Below are positions 25,607 to 34,049 of a DNA stretch of 64,000 bases, piece by piece. Position 1 is the first letter of the stretch. Every line of letters begins with the position of its first letter. The DNA comes from Rhizobium laguerreae (GTDB lineage: Bacteria > Pseudomonadota > Alphaproteobacteria > Rhizobiales > Rhizobiaceae): NCBI RefSeq assembly GCF_002008165.1, contig NZ_MRDM01000014.1:620001-684000 (forward strand), given 5' to 3'. The notes below the pieces were generated by a model. It was not told the origin of the DNA. It saw only the letters and a program-made list of their open reading frames with translations, and did no database searches. Position numbers and translations under genes: made by a program.

Positions 25607-25714
25607 GCTGCGCGGGCCGTACTAAGTCGCTACGAATAGGCAGCAGTGCCCGCCATTTGCCGGGCCCTGCTGTCCATCTCGGCAGTCGACGAAGAGATCG
25701 GCTGGAACAGGATG

Positions 25715-25754
25715 TCGTCCGAAAATCGCTCACACTTTTCGGCATGGTGCTCTG
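25715..25754. repeat. Dispersed repeat, family C, copy 2
   Basis: GTCCGAAAATCGCTCACAC followed by TTTTCGGCATGGTGCTCT, matching 16788-16828 at nearly every position. The CCGAAAA/TTTTCGG arms form a hairpin just beyond the stop of the ectoine synthase-like gene. Confidence 0.8.
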
Positions 25755-25756
25755 GT

Positions 25757-26143
25757 TCAGTGTTGCGACCCGCTCTTGTTGTTCAGGTCGTGCCGTTCGG
25801 TGCCTGTCAGTGGCGGGTTGAAGATGCTGACGAGAATGAGATCCTGATCCTTGCCGCCGCGCAGATAATGCCGGTCGTGTTTGTCGAGCACATAGATATC
25901 GCCGGCGCGGATCGGAAAGACGTTGCCGTCCATATCCTCCACTTCGCCCTCGCCCTTGATGCAGTAACAGGCTTCCAGGTGATTGCGGTATTGAAGCAGG
26001 GTCTCGCTATTGGCGCGAACGACGGTATGGCACACCGTAAAACCCATGCCGTCGTCTTTGGTCAGCAGGCGGTGGCTCGTGCCGTTGCCCCAGTCGACGA
26101 AACGCTCGGTGAGTTCCACGTCCTTTAGATTCCTCACGAACAT
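25757..26143 (-). CDS. ectC: Solitary ectoine synthase (L-ectoine synthase family cupin)
   Basis: 128 residues, the normal EctC length, from ATG 26143 with AGGAGA upstream. It reads MFVRNLKDVE, LLTKDDGMGFTVCHT, RNHLEACYCIKGEGEVEDMD, YVLDKHDRHYL and FNPPLTGTERHD, all EctC hallmarks. Residues equivalent to the metal-binding Glu57, Tyr85 and His93 of characterised EctC proteins are present (Glu57, Tyr84, His92). EctC cyclises N-gamma-acetyl-diaminobutyrate to ectoine, but ectA, ectB and ectD are absent from the neighbourhood. The divergent LysR gene may control it. Confidence 0.85.
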   Translation of the reverse strand: MFVRNLKDVELTERFVDWGNGTSHRLLTKDDGMGFTVCHTVVRANSETLLQYRNHLEACYCIKGEGEVEDMDGNVFPIRAGDIYVLDKHDRHYLRGGKDQDLILVSIFNPPLTGTERHDLNNKSGSQH

Positions 26144-26213
26144 CGCTGATTCTCCTGATAAATTATTGATGATGTCGCGATGATTCATTTTCATCGCCCG
26201 CAACAATTAGCTA

Positions 26214-26235
26214 TTGAAATGGTTGTAATTTTCAA
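26214..26235. promoter_or_regulatory. LysR-type binding-site candidate
   Basis: The inverted repeat TTGAAA...TTTCAA spans 22 bp in the 130-bp divergent region between the EctC-like gene and the LysR gene. It has the TTnAA-like symmetry expected of a LysR regulatory box. Confidence 0.5.
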
Positions 26236-26273
26236 ATGATGTTTCCTGCGTCATCTGTGAGGAAATTTTACAA

Positions 26274-27149
26274 ATGCAGCTGCCGCCGCTAAATGCCTTG
26301 CGCGCTTTCGATGCCACGGCCCGCCTGATGAGCCTTTCGAAAGCGGGCGACGAGCTGCACGTCACCCATGCGGCGATCAGTCACCAGATCAAGCATTTGG
26401 AGACCTGGCTCGGCCGCAAGCTGTTGCAGAAGTCAGGCCGCGGCATTGCGCTGACCGCAGCCGGCAGCGAATATTACCGGGCCGTCTCCGGATCGCTGGC
26501 CGCCATTGCGCATGCGACCGGCAATATGCGGCGCGATCACGACATGCGGGCCATCACCGTCGGCTGCATTCCTTCGATCGCATCGCGCTGGCTCGTCCCG
26601 GCCCTGCCCTCCTTCCAGGATAGCGCCCCCGATCTCGACGTCAGGATCGTCTATGCCCGCGCTGAAGAACGCTTCGACGACGAGAGCCTCGACGTGCTGA
26701 TCACCATGGGCGAGGACCTGAGCGGCAGGGAAAGCCGCCTGCTCTTCTCCCGCCGCAACCAGCCTGTCGCCAGCCGCCATTATCTTGCCAAACGCAACTG
26801 GACGATCGGCGATGTCTCGCTCGCCGGCGCCGATCTGCTGCACGACGAATCCGTCGATGGCTGGAAGGAATGGTTCCGCAAGGCCGGCCAGAAAGCGCCG
26901 GAGCCGCTTCGAGGCCCGATATTCCAGGATTTCAACATGCTGGCGACGGCCGTAATCGCCGGCCACGGTGTGGCGCTCTGCCCCGTCGAGGTGTTTCGCC
27001 GCGAGATCGAACGCGGCGATCTGCTGGTGCTTTCCGGCGTCGCGACGGCAGAAAACCACGGCTATTACGTCATATCGAACAGCTGGGCGAAAAAGCCGGT
27101 GCGCCGCTTCATCGACTGGTTCATGACGGAGTGCGGATCGGGCGCTTAG
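26274..27149 (+). CDS. LysR-family transcriptional regulator (GcvA-like)
   Basis: 291 residues: the N-terminal winged helix NALRFDATARL-like NALRAFDATARLMSLSKAGD with LHVTHAAISHQIKHLETWLG is the LysR HTH, and the rest forms a periplasmic-binding-protein-like effector domain (IPSIASRWLVPALPSFQ). The N-terminal sequence and domain length are typical of GcvA-like regulators. It is divergent from the EctC-like gene and likely regulates it. The effector is unknown. Confidence 0.88.
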   Translation: MQLPPLNALRAFDATARLMSLSKAGDELHVTHAAISHQIKHLETWLGRKLLQKSGRGIALTAAGSEYYRAVSGSLAAIAHATGNMRRDHDMRAITVGCIPSIASRWLVPALPSFQDSAPDLDVRIVYARAEERFDDESLDVLITMGEDLSGRESRLLFSRRNQPVASRHYLAKRNWTIGDVSLAGADLLHDESVDGWKEWFRKAGQKAPEPLRGPIFQDFNMLATAVIAGHGVALCPVEVFRREIERGDLLVLSGVATAENHGYYVISNSWAKKPVRRFIDWFMTECGSGA

Positions 27150-27371
27150 ATCCCCGTCCGCAGCTCATCGAAGGGGTCGCCGCCGAGACGATGGATGCAA
27201 ATGCGTCGCGGTAATAAAGGCGTGGCATAAGCCCATCTGTGCGCTAGTTGGGCAGAAGTTGGGGATTGTTAATCAGAAATGCCTAATGTAAATCTTGGCG
27301 TGCACAAGTTGTGTTGGAACTAATTTGCTACGATATCTGGTTATGACATGCGACTAGGGAGAGCCTCGGAC

Positions 27372-29027
27372 ATGCGGAAAATTCGTGCGGCCCCCTCGGC
27401 GCTCGGACAAACAGAGGCAAAAGCTTCGAACTTAATCGACCGGCTTTTGTTCTTTGACCGCGATTTCAATCCCGTCGAGAATTTGCTCGGCAATGAGCTG
27501 CCGGCTGCTGTCAAACCAGCAGCGTCGTTTTGGGAGCATTTTCCTGAATTGGACAAATCGGCGATTACACTCGCCCTCCGTTCATTGGGTGACAGTGCCC
27601 AACCCTTGCAAATATCGGGGGATCTTGGCACGCCCGCGTCGCACGGACTGACGATCTATCGGATCGGAGATCTGTTTGCCGTGGTTCGGTCCGAGGAGAC
27701 TATCGACGATGAGCGCGCGACCCTTTTGCATCTGGCGACCCACGATCCGCTCACTGGACTGCCGAACCGACGCCAGTTCAGCGAGGACCTCGCTGTGTTG
27801 TTACGGGAGACAGCGGGCTCGGACGAGACTCTGTCCCTGATGCAACTCGATCTTGACGATTTCAAACCTGTTAACGACACGCTTGGGCATCCGGCTGGCG
27901 ACAAGCTTCTTCAGCTCGCTGCAAGCCGCATTCAAGAGTGCCTTACCAGGGACGACAGAGCCTATCGACTGGCGGGTGACGAATTCACCGTCATATCACG
28001 GGGCCTGGGACATCCCGCCAAAGGACACCAGTTAGCAGAAGCTTTGGTTGATGCATTCAAAAAGCCCTTCACGATCGATGGCATCGCGCTATTTGTCGGT
28101 GCTAGTATCGGCATATCTGCTGCTCCACCGGACGGTACAACTCCGGAGCAGCTGATGAAGGCGTCCGACGTCGCACTCTACGCCGCGAAGAAGGACGGGC
28201 GCGGTCGGGCAAGACCGTTTGATCCCTCAATGCTTGAGTTGCTGGAACAACGCGAACTGCTGCGCCGCAGCCTTCGCATGGCCCTGGTCCAGCAACAATT
28301 CTTTATTGAGTACCAACCCATCGCCGAGGGCGGCAGCATTGTCGGCTTCGAAGCGTTGCTCAGATGGCACCACCCTCTCCTTGGAAAAATCCCACCAACG
28401 GCATTTATTCCGATGGCCGAGGCCGATGGAATAATGCCGGAAATAGGTGCATGGGTTTTGGAGCAGGCATGTCGCGAGGCAATGAAGTGGCCGCAGAACT
28501 ACATCGTCGCGGTCAATTTGTCCGCGGCTGAATTCTTGACAAGCGGCCTCACTGATCGGGTATCCCAGACGCTGGATCTGATCGGGTTGCCGCCAGACCG
28601 TCTGGAGCTTGAGATAACCGAAAGCGTGCTCCTTGAGCGGACCGTCAACAATATCGACACACTGAATACGCTCAACGTGTTAGGAATACGAATCTCGCTT
28701 GATGATTTCGGCACCGAATATTCTTCGCTCAGCTATCTGAAGACATTCCCTTTCGACACGATCAAAATCGACAAATACTTTATCACCGACCTCGAAAGCG
28801 ATCTGAAAAGCCAGGCAATCGTCCGCTGCATCGTTAACCTCGCACATGACCTCGACATGCAGGTGACAGCCGAAGGGGTTGAAACGCTAGGTCAGGCGGA
28901 ATGGTTGCGCAGTGTGGGCTGCGACAGACTTCAAGGTTATTTGATTAGCAGACCGCTTCCGGTCCAGGCGATTGGCGAATTCATCACCCGGGCGGAAACA
29001 TCCGTAAGCCCCGCGCTACCACAGTGA
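27372..29027 (+). CDS. GGDEF-EAL c-di-GMP turnover protein
   Basis: 551 residues from ATG 27372, supported by GGGAGA eight bases upstream (an earlier ATG is at 27348). A PAS-like N-terminal segment (about 1-115) precedes GGDEF (about 117-285; DPLTGLPNRR, then RLAGDEF, where the first Gly of GGDEF is Ala) and EAL (about 300-545; EALLRW, ELEITES, DDFGTEYSSL, KIDKYF, AEGVET all kept). The phosphodiesterase should be active; the cyclase may be weak or GTP-binding only. No membrane segment. It ends 73 bases before the partner-switching cluster and runs in the same direction. Confidence 0.9.
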   Translation: MRKIRAAPSALGQTEAKASNLIDRLLFFDRDFNPVENLLGNELPAAVKPAASFWEHFPELDKSAITLALRSLGDSAQPLQISGDLGTPASHGLTIYRIGDLFAVVRSEETIDDERATLLHLATHDPLTGLPNRRQFSEDLAVLLRETAGSDETLSLMQLDLDDFKPVNDTLGHPAGDKLLQLAASRIQECLTRDDRAYRLAGDEFTVISRGLGHPAKGHQLAEALVDAFKKPFTIDGIALFVGASIGISAAPPDGTTPEQLMKASDVALYAAKKDGRGRARPFDPSMLELLEQRELLRRSLRMALVQQQFFIEYQPIAEGGSIVGFEALLRWHHPLLGKIPPTAFIPMAEADGIMPEIGAWVLEQACREAMKWPQNYIVAVNLSAAEFLTSGLTDRVSQTLDLIGLPPDRLELEITESVLLERTVNNIDTLNTLNVLGIRISLDDFGTEYSSLSYLKTFPFDTIKIDKYFITDLESDLKSQAIVRCIVNLAHDLDMQVTAEGVETLGQAEWLRSVGCDRLQGYLISRPLPVQAIGEFITRAETSVSPALPQ

Positions 29028-29100
29028 ACAACCGATTTTCGCCGTGCCTTTAGCTATCGCATGATCAACCTGACGCCCAGGCAAAAGAAGGGAGGGTGTA

Positions 29101-29610
29101 TTGGAACAGGAAGCAGCTAGCTTCGATGACCATGCATTTGCGCCGATGGTATCGCTGGAACTGAACGTTGCGATGTTCAAATCCCGATGGCAGTTTTGCG
29201 ACAAGATTACCGAATATCTCTCAGACATCCTCGGCCAAGGTCACAGCGATCCCGCTCGATATTCCAATTTTCTTTCCGTCGCGACGAACGAGCTCATCGA
29301 ACTTGCTTTCCGTTCGACGAGCGAGCTGGGAAGGATCAGTTTCAGTCTCTACCGGAATGCGACATTCAATCGGCTGAGAATTACGTTTCCGTGCGAGGAA
29401 GTATCTAGCCGAGAGCACACGAATGCGAGAGCAAGCGAACACCAGCCTGTCCCCGGCGCCGGCTCTGGATACGTGGTGATGAAATCCGACGAGACGGTTT
29501 TGCTTAGTGATTTGGCAGCAATATTCCGCGCCACGATCCGAATTGAGAAAGACGGCGGACAAGGGATTCAAATCATTGCGGATTTCCCCTCGACCGAGGA
29601 CTTCCAATGA
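29101..29610 (+). CDS. Degenerate GHKL/anti-sigma-kinase-like regulator
   Basis: 169 residues from TTG 29101, behind GGAGG five bases upstream. The helix VATNELIELAFRS (about 60-72) aligns with the N-box of the kinase-like protein at 33143 (YLTNELIENAVKF), but the N-box Asn is Leu68 here, and the G-box is reduced to GAGSGYVV. This suggests a GHKL-fold protein that has lost ATP hydrolysis or kinase ability. It overlaps the STAS-methyltransferase gene by four bases. Likely role: partner-binding in a phosphorelay. Confidence 0.6.
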   Translation: MEQEAASFDDHAFAPMVSLELNVAMFKSRWQFCDKITEYLSDILGQGHSDPARYSNFLSVATNELIELAFRSTSELGRISFSLYRNATFNRLRITFPCEEVSSREHTNARASEHQPVPGAGSGYVVMKSDETVLLSDLAAIFRATIRIEKDGGQGIQIIADFPSTEDFQ

Positions 29611-30779
29611 GCCTGCTTCCCCTACCCTTCACTGCTCATTTTGATCCGACAAATCAGGAGCTGTTGCTGTCGGGCAAGATGCGGCCTGAAAGTGCCGCTG
29701 AAATTGCCGATGCCCTCAAGCTGGTGCAGCAAAGTTTGGAAAAATATAGCGGGGTCATCTACGTCAATGTCAAACGCCTGACGCACATCAACATGACTGC
29801 CTTCTCCATCCTGGCCGATGTCCTCACGGCAAGCTGCCGGACCAGGCCGGAACGGAAGATCGTCATCATCACGTCGAGCGTGGTGGCATGGTCGACCTCT
29901 TTGTTCGAGACGCTGGCGGCATCACAACCAAACTTGTCGGTTGAAGTTTACGATTCGGCATTTTATCCGGGCCAGAGCTTTGTCGAGGATGAGACTTTCA
30001 TCCCCATTCTGCGCACCCAGACGAAAATGACATGGAGGCACGAACGCGAACTGTTGCCTCGCCACGGCCTGCGCAGCGGTCTTGTCATCGCGGATATCTG
30101 TTGCGGAATTGGTGATTTCGCGGCTTTGGTTCAGAGGGAATTTAAACCGGCACGCCTTGTCGCGCTGGATCATTCCTCGCGCAGCCTCGAATATGCTCGC
30201 AGGGTCGCGGCCGACTTCGATCTGCAGGGGATAGAGTATACCTATGGCGACGCTTCCCAAATGCTGCTGCGAGACAATCAGTTTGACTTTGTGACCTGCC
30301 GACATTCGCTGCAGATTTTCGACCGTCCCGAGATGCTGCTCAGGGAGCTTTACCGCATCTGCAAGCCTGGCGGCCGTGTCTACATCACCAACGAAAAAAA
30401 CTCGCATTGTCTGGGCGAGCCACATGCTGAAACAATAAGATGGACTTACGAAGAAGTCGCCAAACTGTTCAGGTACTTCGACATGGATGTCGAGATGGGG
30501 CCGAAAAGCCGCCATCTCCTCGCCGACGCCGGTTTCGATAACATCAAGGTCGATTGCTTTATGGTCACGAATCTTGACGGGGATCCACAAGACTTTGCAG
30601 ACATGATCGAAGCTTGGGAAAATGTCTATGCGGGCGAGATGGCCGTCAGACGGGGCGACTCATCAGATTTCATTCGCAGGTTCCGGCAGGGATTCAAGGA
30701 TCATGTCTTTGCTGCTCTTCATCCCAAGGGTTATGCAGGCTGGCCGATCTGGGCAGCTTCCGGCCGAAAGCCGCTGTGA
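29607..30779 (+). CDS. STAS-like domain fused to a SAM-dependent methyltransferase
   Basis: 390 residues. Residues about 10-120 resemble a STAS (anti-sigma antagonist) domain: VNVKRLTHINMTAFSILADVL corresponds to the strand-helix holding the phosphorylatable Ser/Thr, here Thr64. Residues about 140-390 form a class I methyltransferase with motif I DICCGIGDFAAL (about 163-174), LVALDHSS, GDASQMLLRDNQFDFVTCRH and RICKPGGRVYITNE. It begins in a four-base overlap with the upstream gene, and its stop overlaps the next start by one base. A phosphorylation-gated methyltransferase is inferred. The methyl acceptor is unknown. Confidence 0.75.
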   Translation: MSLLPLPFTAHFDPTNQELLLSGKMRPESAAEIADALKLVQQSLEKYSGVIYVNVKRLTHINMTAFSILADVLTASCRTRPERKIVIITSSVVAWSTSLFETLAASQPNLSVEVYDSAFYPGQSFVEDETFIPILRTQTKMTWRHERELLPRHGLRSGLVIADICCGIGDFAALVQREFKPARLVALDHSSRSLEYARRVAADFDLQGIEYTYGDASQMLLRDNQFDFVTCRHSLQIFDRPEMLLRELYRICKPGGRVYITNEKNSHCLGEPHAETIRWTYEEVAKLFRYFDMDVEMGPKSRHLLADAGFDNIKVDCFMVTNLDGDPQDFADMIEAWENVYAGEMAVRRGDSSDFIRRFRQGFKDHVFAALHPKGYAGWPIWAASGRKPL

Positions 30780-33139
30780 TGGACGAGAGATCATCGAAGA
30801 GGCCGGCAAGATTAGGCTCATTTCGGGCAAAGTTCATTTTGGTCGTCGGCGGCGCTGTCCTCTTTGATCTGCTGGTCAGCGGTGGACTGGCACTTTGGAA
30901 TGTTCAGAGGCTGTCGCGCGACGCCACCCTCGAAGTCGGACAGGGTCTGGAAGCAGCAAGCCAGGAATACATCCGCACATATGCCGATTCCACCGCAGCC
31001 CAGGTGAGTTTGCTCCTGCGGCAGGTTCATAGCGACGTCGGCACCCTGGCAGGTGTGCTCCAGGCGCAAATCGACGATCCCGAGCGTAATTCCGATGTCG
31101 GCGCGGCGATCGCGCGCACATCGCCTGGCAGCGTCAGCCTTGTTTACGACGAGAAGGGAAAATGGTCTCAGAACCTGCCCGGCTCCGCTTCGGTTGTGAG
31201 CGTCTGGGGTTACTTGCTCGGACCTGACCATCGGCCGAAACCCGACATCCAGCGCGATCTAGAGACGAGCGCGGTTCTCGACATCGTTGCGCCGAGCCTG
31301 CTGCAGCACGGCGCTTCTAAGCTGCAGATGTACTACATCGGACCGAAAGAACGGCCAATCTTCAGGACGGCCCCCTACACCGACCAGGCTCAGACCTTCG
31401 ATCGCCTTTATTCGGGGCACAACGAAGCCGATTTCTGGGACTTCTTTTTCCCCGGGCTTTACGAGTCCTGGCAGAACTGGGCCAAGGACACGAAAACGCG
31501 GCCGGTCGCCGACGATATCACGCAGACCGCTCCATATACCGATGCCATTACCGGAAAGCTGATCGTCAGTTTCTTTCATCCATTGTGGACAGCCGACCGG
31601 CAGGATGTCGCCGGGACGGCTGGCGCGGACATCACACTCGACCAGCTCGCGCAGATTGTTGAGAATGTGAAAGTGGCCCAGTCCGGCTTTGGATTTCTCG
31701 CAATGTCCGACGGAAACGTTGTGGCGATCAACAGCACAGGAGAAAAAACCCTCGGTCTGCGTTCTGCAAGCGATGCGAGCGGAGCCGGCGCCTTGACCGG
31801 CCTGGAGCGCTCCCTGAAGGGAAGCTCCCAGCCTGCCATCGCCAAACTGGCTCTTGACCGAGAACAGGGCATTCAGCACCTGCTGTTGCAGCAGGACGGC
31901 AACGAGGTCCCCTATATCGCTATCGTCAAGAAACTGCCGGCGACCAATCTCTGGGTCAGTGGCCCGGTTCGGCAAGAGGCGATGTTGCTGGGGGTGGTTG
32001 TGCCTGAACGAGAAATCCAGGCCTCCCTCTATGCGGCCCAAGCCAAAATTTCGGAAGCTACCAACCGGATCGTGCTCTACCAAATACTGGCGATCCTAAT
32101 GTCACTGCTTGTTGTGGCTATAGCAGTAATTGCGGCTTCGAAACGAATAACGAGCGGAATCAGTGCACTTGCAGATGCCGCCAGACGGATTCAGGCGAAG
32201 GATTATTCGGTCAGGGTGGCCATAACAAGCAGAGATGAGGTCGGCGAGGCTGGTGAAGCATTCAACCGGATGGCCGAACAGATCAGCTATCACACGGAAA
32301 ATCTCGAGCAGCTTGTCGAAGAGCGAACAGCTCAAATCGAAGATGCAAAGGAAGAGATTTCGACGCTGAACGCACAGCTCCAGCGAGAAAATCGACGTCT
32401 CGGAACGGAACTCGCCGTCGCCGAGAGGATCCAGCTCATGGTTCTTCCGCTGCACCAGGAACTTGAGGAGTTTCAGGCCCTTGAGATCGCAGCCTATATG
32501 AGACCTGCAGAAGAAGTCGGCGGCGATTATTACGACGTATTGAAGAACGGAAGCCGGTTGAAGATTGGCATCGGCGACGTCACCGGACACGGGCTCGAAA
32601 GCGGCGTGTTGATGCTGATGGTTCAGTCCGTCGCCCGCGCCCTGCAGGAAGCCGGAAACACCGACGCCGTCAAATTTCTCACAGACCTGAACAGCGCCCT
32701 GTTCAAAAATATCGTGAGAACTAAAATCGACAAACATCTCACTCTGGCGTTTCTTGACTACGACGGCAAAGAGATGATCCTGTCGGGACAACACGAGGAA
32801 GTTGTCGTCGTGCGGGCGAACGGCGAGGTCGAGCGCATAGACACCATGGATTTGGGTATACCGATCGGGCTGGAAGCCGATATTTCTGCCTTCATTAAAA
32901 CCCGCGAAATAAGCTTCGAGACAGGCGACCTCATACTGCTGCATACCGACGGCGTAACAGAAGCCGAAAACGACGCTGGAGAACTGTTTGGCATCGAACG
33001 TCTGTGCCGCGAAGCACTGCGCTTGAAGGACCAGAGCGCTGAGAAAGTCGTTGCCGGAATTATAGCGACATTAATGCTCTTCATCGGATCGCAGAAGATT
33101 TACGACGACATCACGCTTCTCGCAGTGCGACATAGGTGA
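30779..33139 (+). CDS. Membrane sensor with SpoIIE/PP2C phosphatase domain
   Basis: 786 residues. TM1 at about 15-37, a large extracytoplasmic sensor to about 430 (dCache-like by length and pattern), TM2 about 431-454 and HAMP about 455-507. A coiled-coil region (AEERTAQIEDAKEEISTLNAQ-type) to about 545 leads to the SpoIIE domain about 550-785. Catalytic acids are GGDYYD (about 580), GDVTGHG (about 597), HTDGVTEA (about 721) and YDDITLL (about 775). It should dephosphorylate a phospho-STAS protein when its sensor is engaged. This architecture recalls SiaA/RsbU. The ATG overlaps the previous stop. Confidence 0.85.
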   Translation: MDERSSKRPARLGSFRAKFILVVGGAVLFDLLVSGGLALWNVQRLSRDATLEVGQGLEAASQEYIRTYADSTAAQVSLLLRQVHSDVGTLAGVLQAQIDDPERNSDVGAAIARTSPGSVSLVYDEKGKWSQNLPGSASVVSVWGYLLGPDHRPKPDIQRDLETSAVLDIVAPSLLQHGASKLQMYYIGPKERPIFRTAPYTDQAQTFDRLYSGHNEADFWDFFFPGLYESWQNWAKDTKTRPVADDITQTAPYTDAITGKLIVSFFHPLWTADRQDVAGTAGADITLDQLAQIVENVKVAQSGFGFLAMSDGNVVAINSTGEKTLGLRSASDASGAGALTGLERSLKGSSQPAIAKLALDREQGIQHLLLQQDGNEVPYIAIVKKLPATNLWVSGPVRQEAMLLGVVVPEREIQASLYAAQAKISEATNRIVLYQILAILMSLLVVAIAVIAASKRITSGISALADAARRIQAKDYSVRVAITSRDEVGEAGEAFNRMAEQISYHTENLEQLVEERTAQIEDAKEEISTLNAQLQRENRRLGTELAVAERIQLMVLPLHQELEEFQALEIAAYMRPAEEVGGDYYDVLKNGSRLKIGIGDVTGHGLESGVLMLMVQSVARALQEAGNTDAVKFLTDLNSALFKNIVRTKIDKHLTLAFLDYDGKEMILSGQHEEVVVVRANGEVERIDTMDLGIPIGLEADISAFIKTREISFETGDLILLHTDGVTEAENDAGELFGIERLCREALRLKDQSAEKVVAGIIATLMLFIGSQKIYDDITLLAVRHR

Positions 33140-33142
33140 GAC

Positions 33143-33703
33143 ATGACGCCAACGGTATATGGTATGGAATCTCTGGCGGGCATAAGCTTGGATTCAAGCA
33201 CGCGTCTCACGTTAAGCGACGGACCGCTTCAGCTTGGATGGAAGCACTCAGGAATGACGTCCGACTTTATAGCGGAGGTCATGGCTCTGCCCTATTCACG
33301 TTCAAGAAAAGACTATGTGCAGGCGCATCATGACATCGGATATCTCACCAATGAGTTGATCGAAAATGCCGTTAAGTTTCGACAGCCTGGGGAGATCCTC
33401 ATTGAAGCCGGCATATTCGACGGTACTTTTTTAATAAGGGTGAAGAACACGATCGATGGCGTGACATCTTCTCGCTTTCAGCAACTGCTGCATCGCCTTC
33501 AATCGAGGGACCCTGGCGAACTTCTTCTTGAGCAAATCGAAACCAATGCCATATCGGCAGAAAGCGGTTCGGGCTTGGGGTTGCTGACCCTTCTGAGCGA
33601 TTACGATGCAAAAATGGCATGGGCATTCGAAGGGAATAATGACCAGCGTGTCATACTGACGACGACTGCTGCAGTGGCGATGCCGCCCTCCTCCAATCTG
33701 TGA
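33143..33703 (+). CDS. GHKL-like partner-switching kinase (slr1658/SiaB-like)
   Basis: 186 residues. N-box YLTNELIENAVKF (about 67-79, with Glu71 and Asn75) and G-box SGSGLGLLTLLSDY (about 141-154) indicate an ATP-binding GHKL fold like anti-sigma kinases RsbW/SpoIIAB, or the SiaB-like kinase family. It lacks a His-phosphoacceptor domain. It starts three bases after the phosphatase stop and seven bases before the STAS gene, so kinase, phosphatase and substrate are co-expressed. Confidence 0.72.
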   Translation: MTPTVYGMESLAGISLDSSTRLTLSDGPLQLGWKHSGMTSDFIAEVMALPYSRSRKDYVQAHHDIGYLTNELIENAVKFRQPGEILIEAGIFDGTFLIRVKNTIDGVTSSRFQQLLHRLQSRDPGELLLEQIETNAISAESGSGLGLLTLLSDYDAKMAWAFEGNNDQRVILTTTAAVAMPPSSNL

Positions 33704-33710
33704 GCGAAGA

Positions 33711-34049
33711 ATGGAAATCAGCGACGAAAATTTCCGCGTATGGGCTGAGAAAAACGAGGTCTATTTCGATGGCGTATTCCGGCTGGCGGGACCGGACGCC
33801 TATGCGCCCATTTACTCATTGATATCAGGCCTGCTCCATGAGGGGCACAAACAGGTGACGTTCAACCTGACGGGTCTCGAGTTCCTCAATTCCTCTGGCA
33901 TAAATCTCCTGGCCAAGCTGACGATTGAAGCCAGAAAGATGGGCGACCTCCTGCTCGTCGTCAAAGGCACCAGCCAATATCCTTGGCAAGCGAAATCGCT
34001 GCCGAATCTCAAGAAGTTACACCCGCTTGTCGATTTGCGCCTGGCGTGA
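33711..34049 (+). CDS. STAS-like anti-anti-sigma-type protein (slr1659-like)
   Basis: 112 residues forming a lone STAS-like domain. The strand-turn-helix FNLTGLEFLNSSGINLLAKL contains NSSG (residues 60-63), the usual phosphorylation site of SpoIIAA/RsbV proteins (likely Ser61/Ser62). Length fits a single STAS domain. It is the last gene of the cluster that starts at 29101. Predicted substrate of the GHKL kinase at 33143 and the phosphatase at 30779. What it binds in turn is not visible: no sigma or anti-sigma factor gene is nearby. Confidence 0.75.
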   Translation: MEISDENFRVWAEKNEVYFDGVFRLAGPDAYAPIYSLISGLLHEGHKQVTFNLTGLEFLNSSGINLLAKLTIEARKMGDLLLVVKGTSQYPWQAKSLPNLKKLHPLVDLRLA

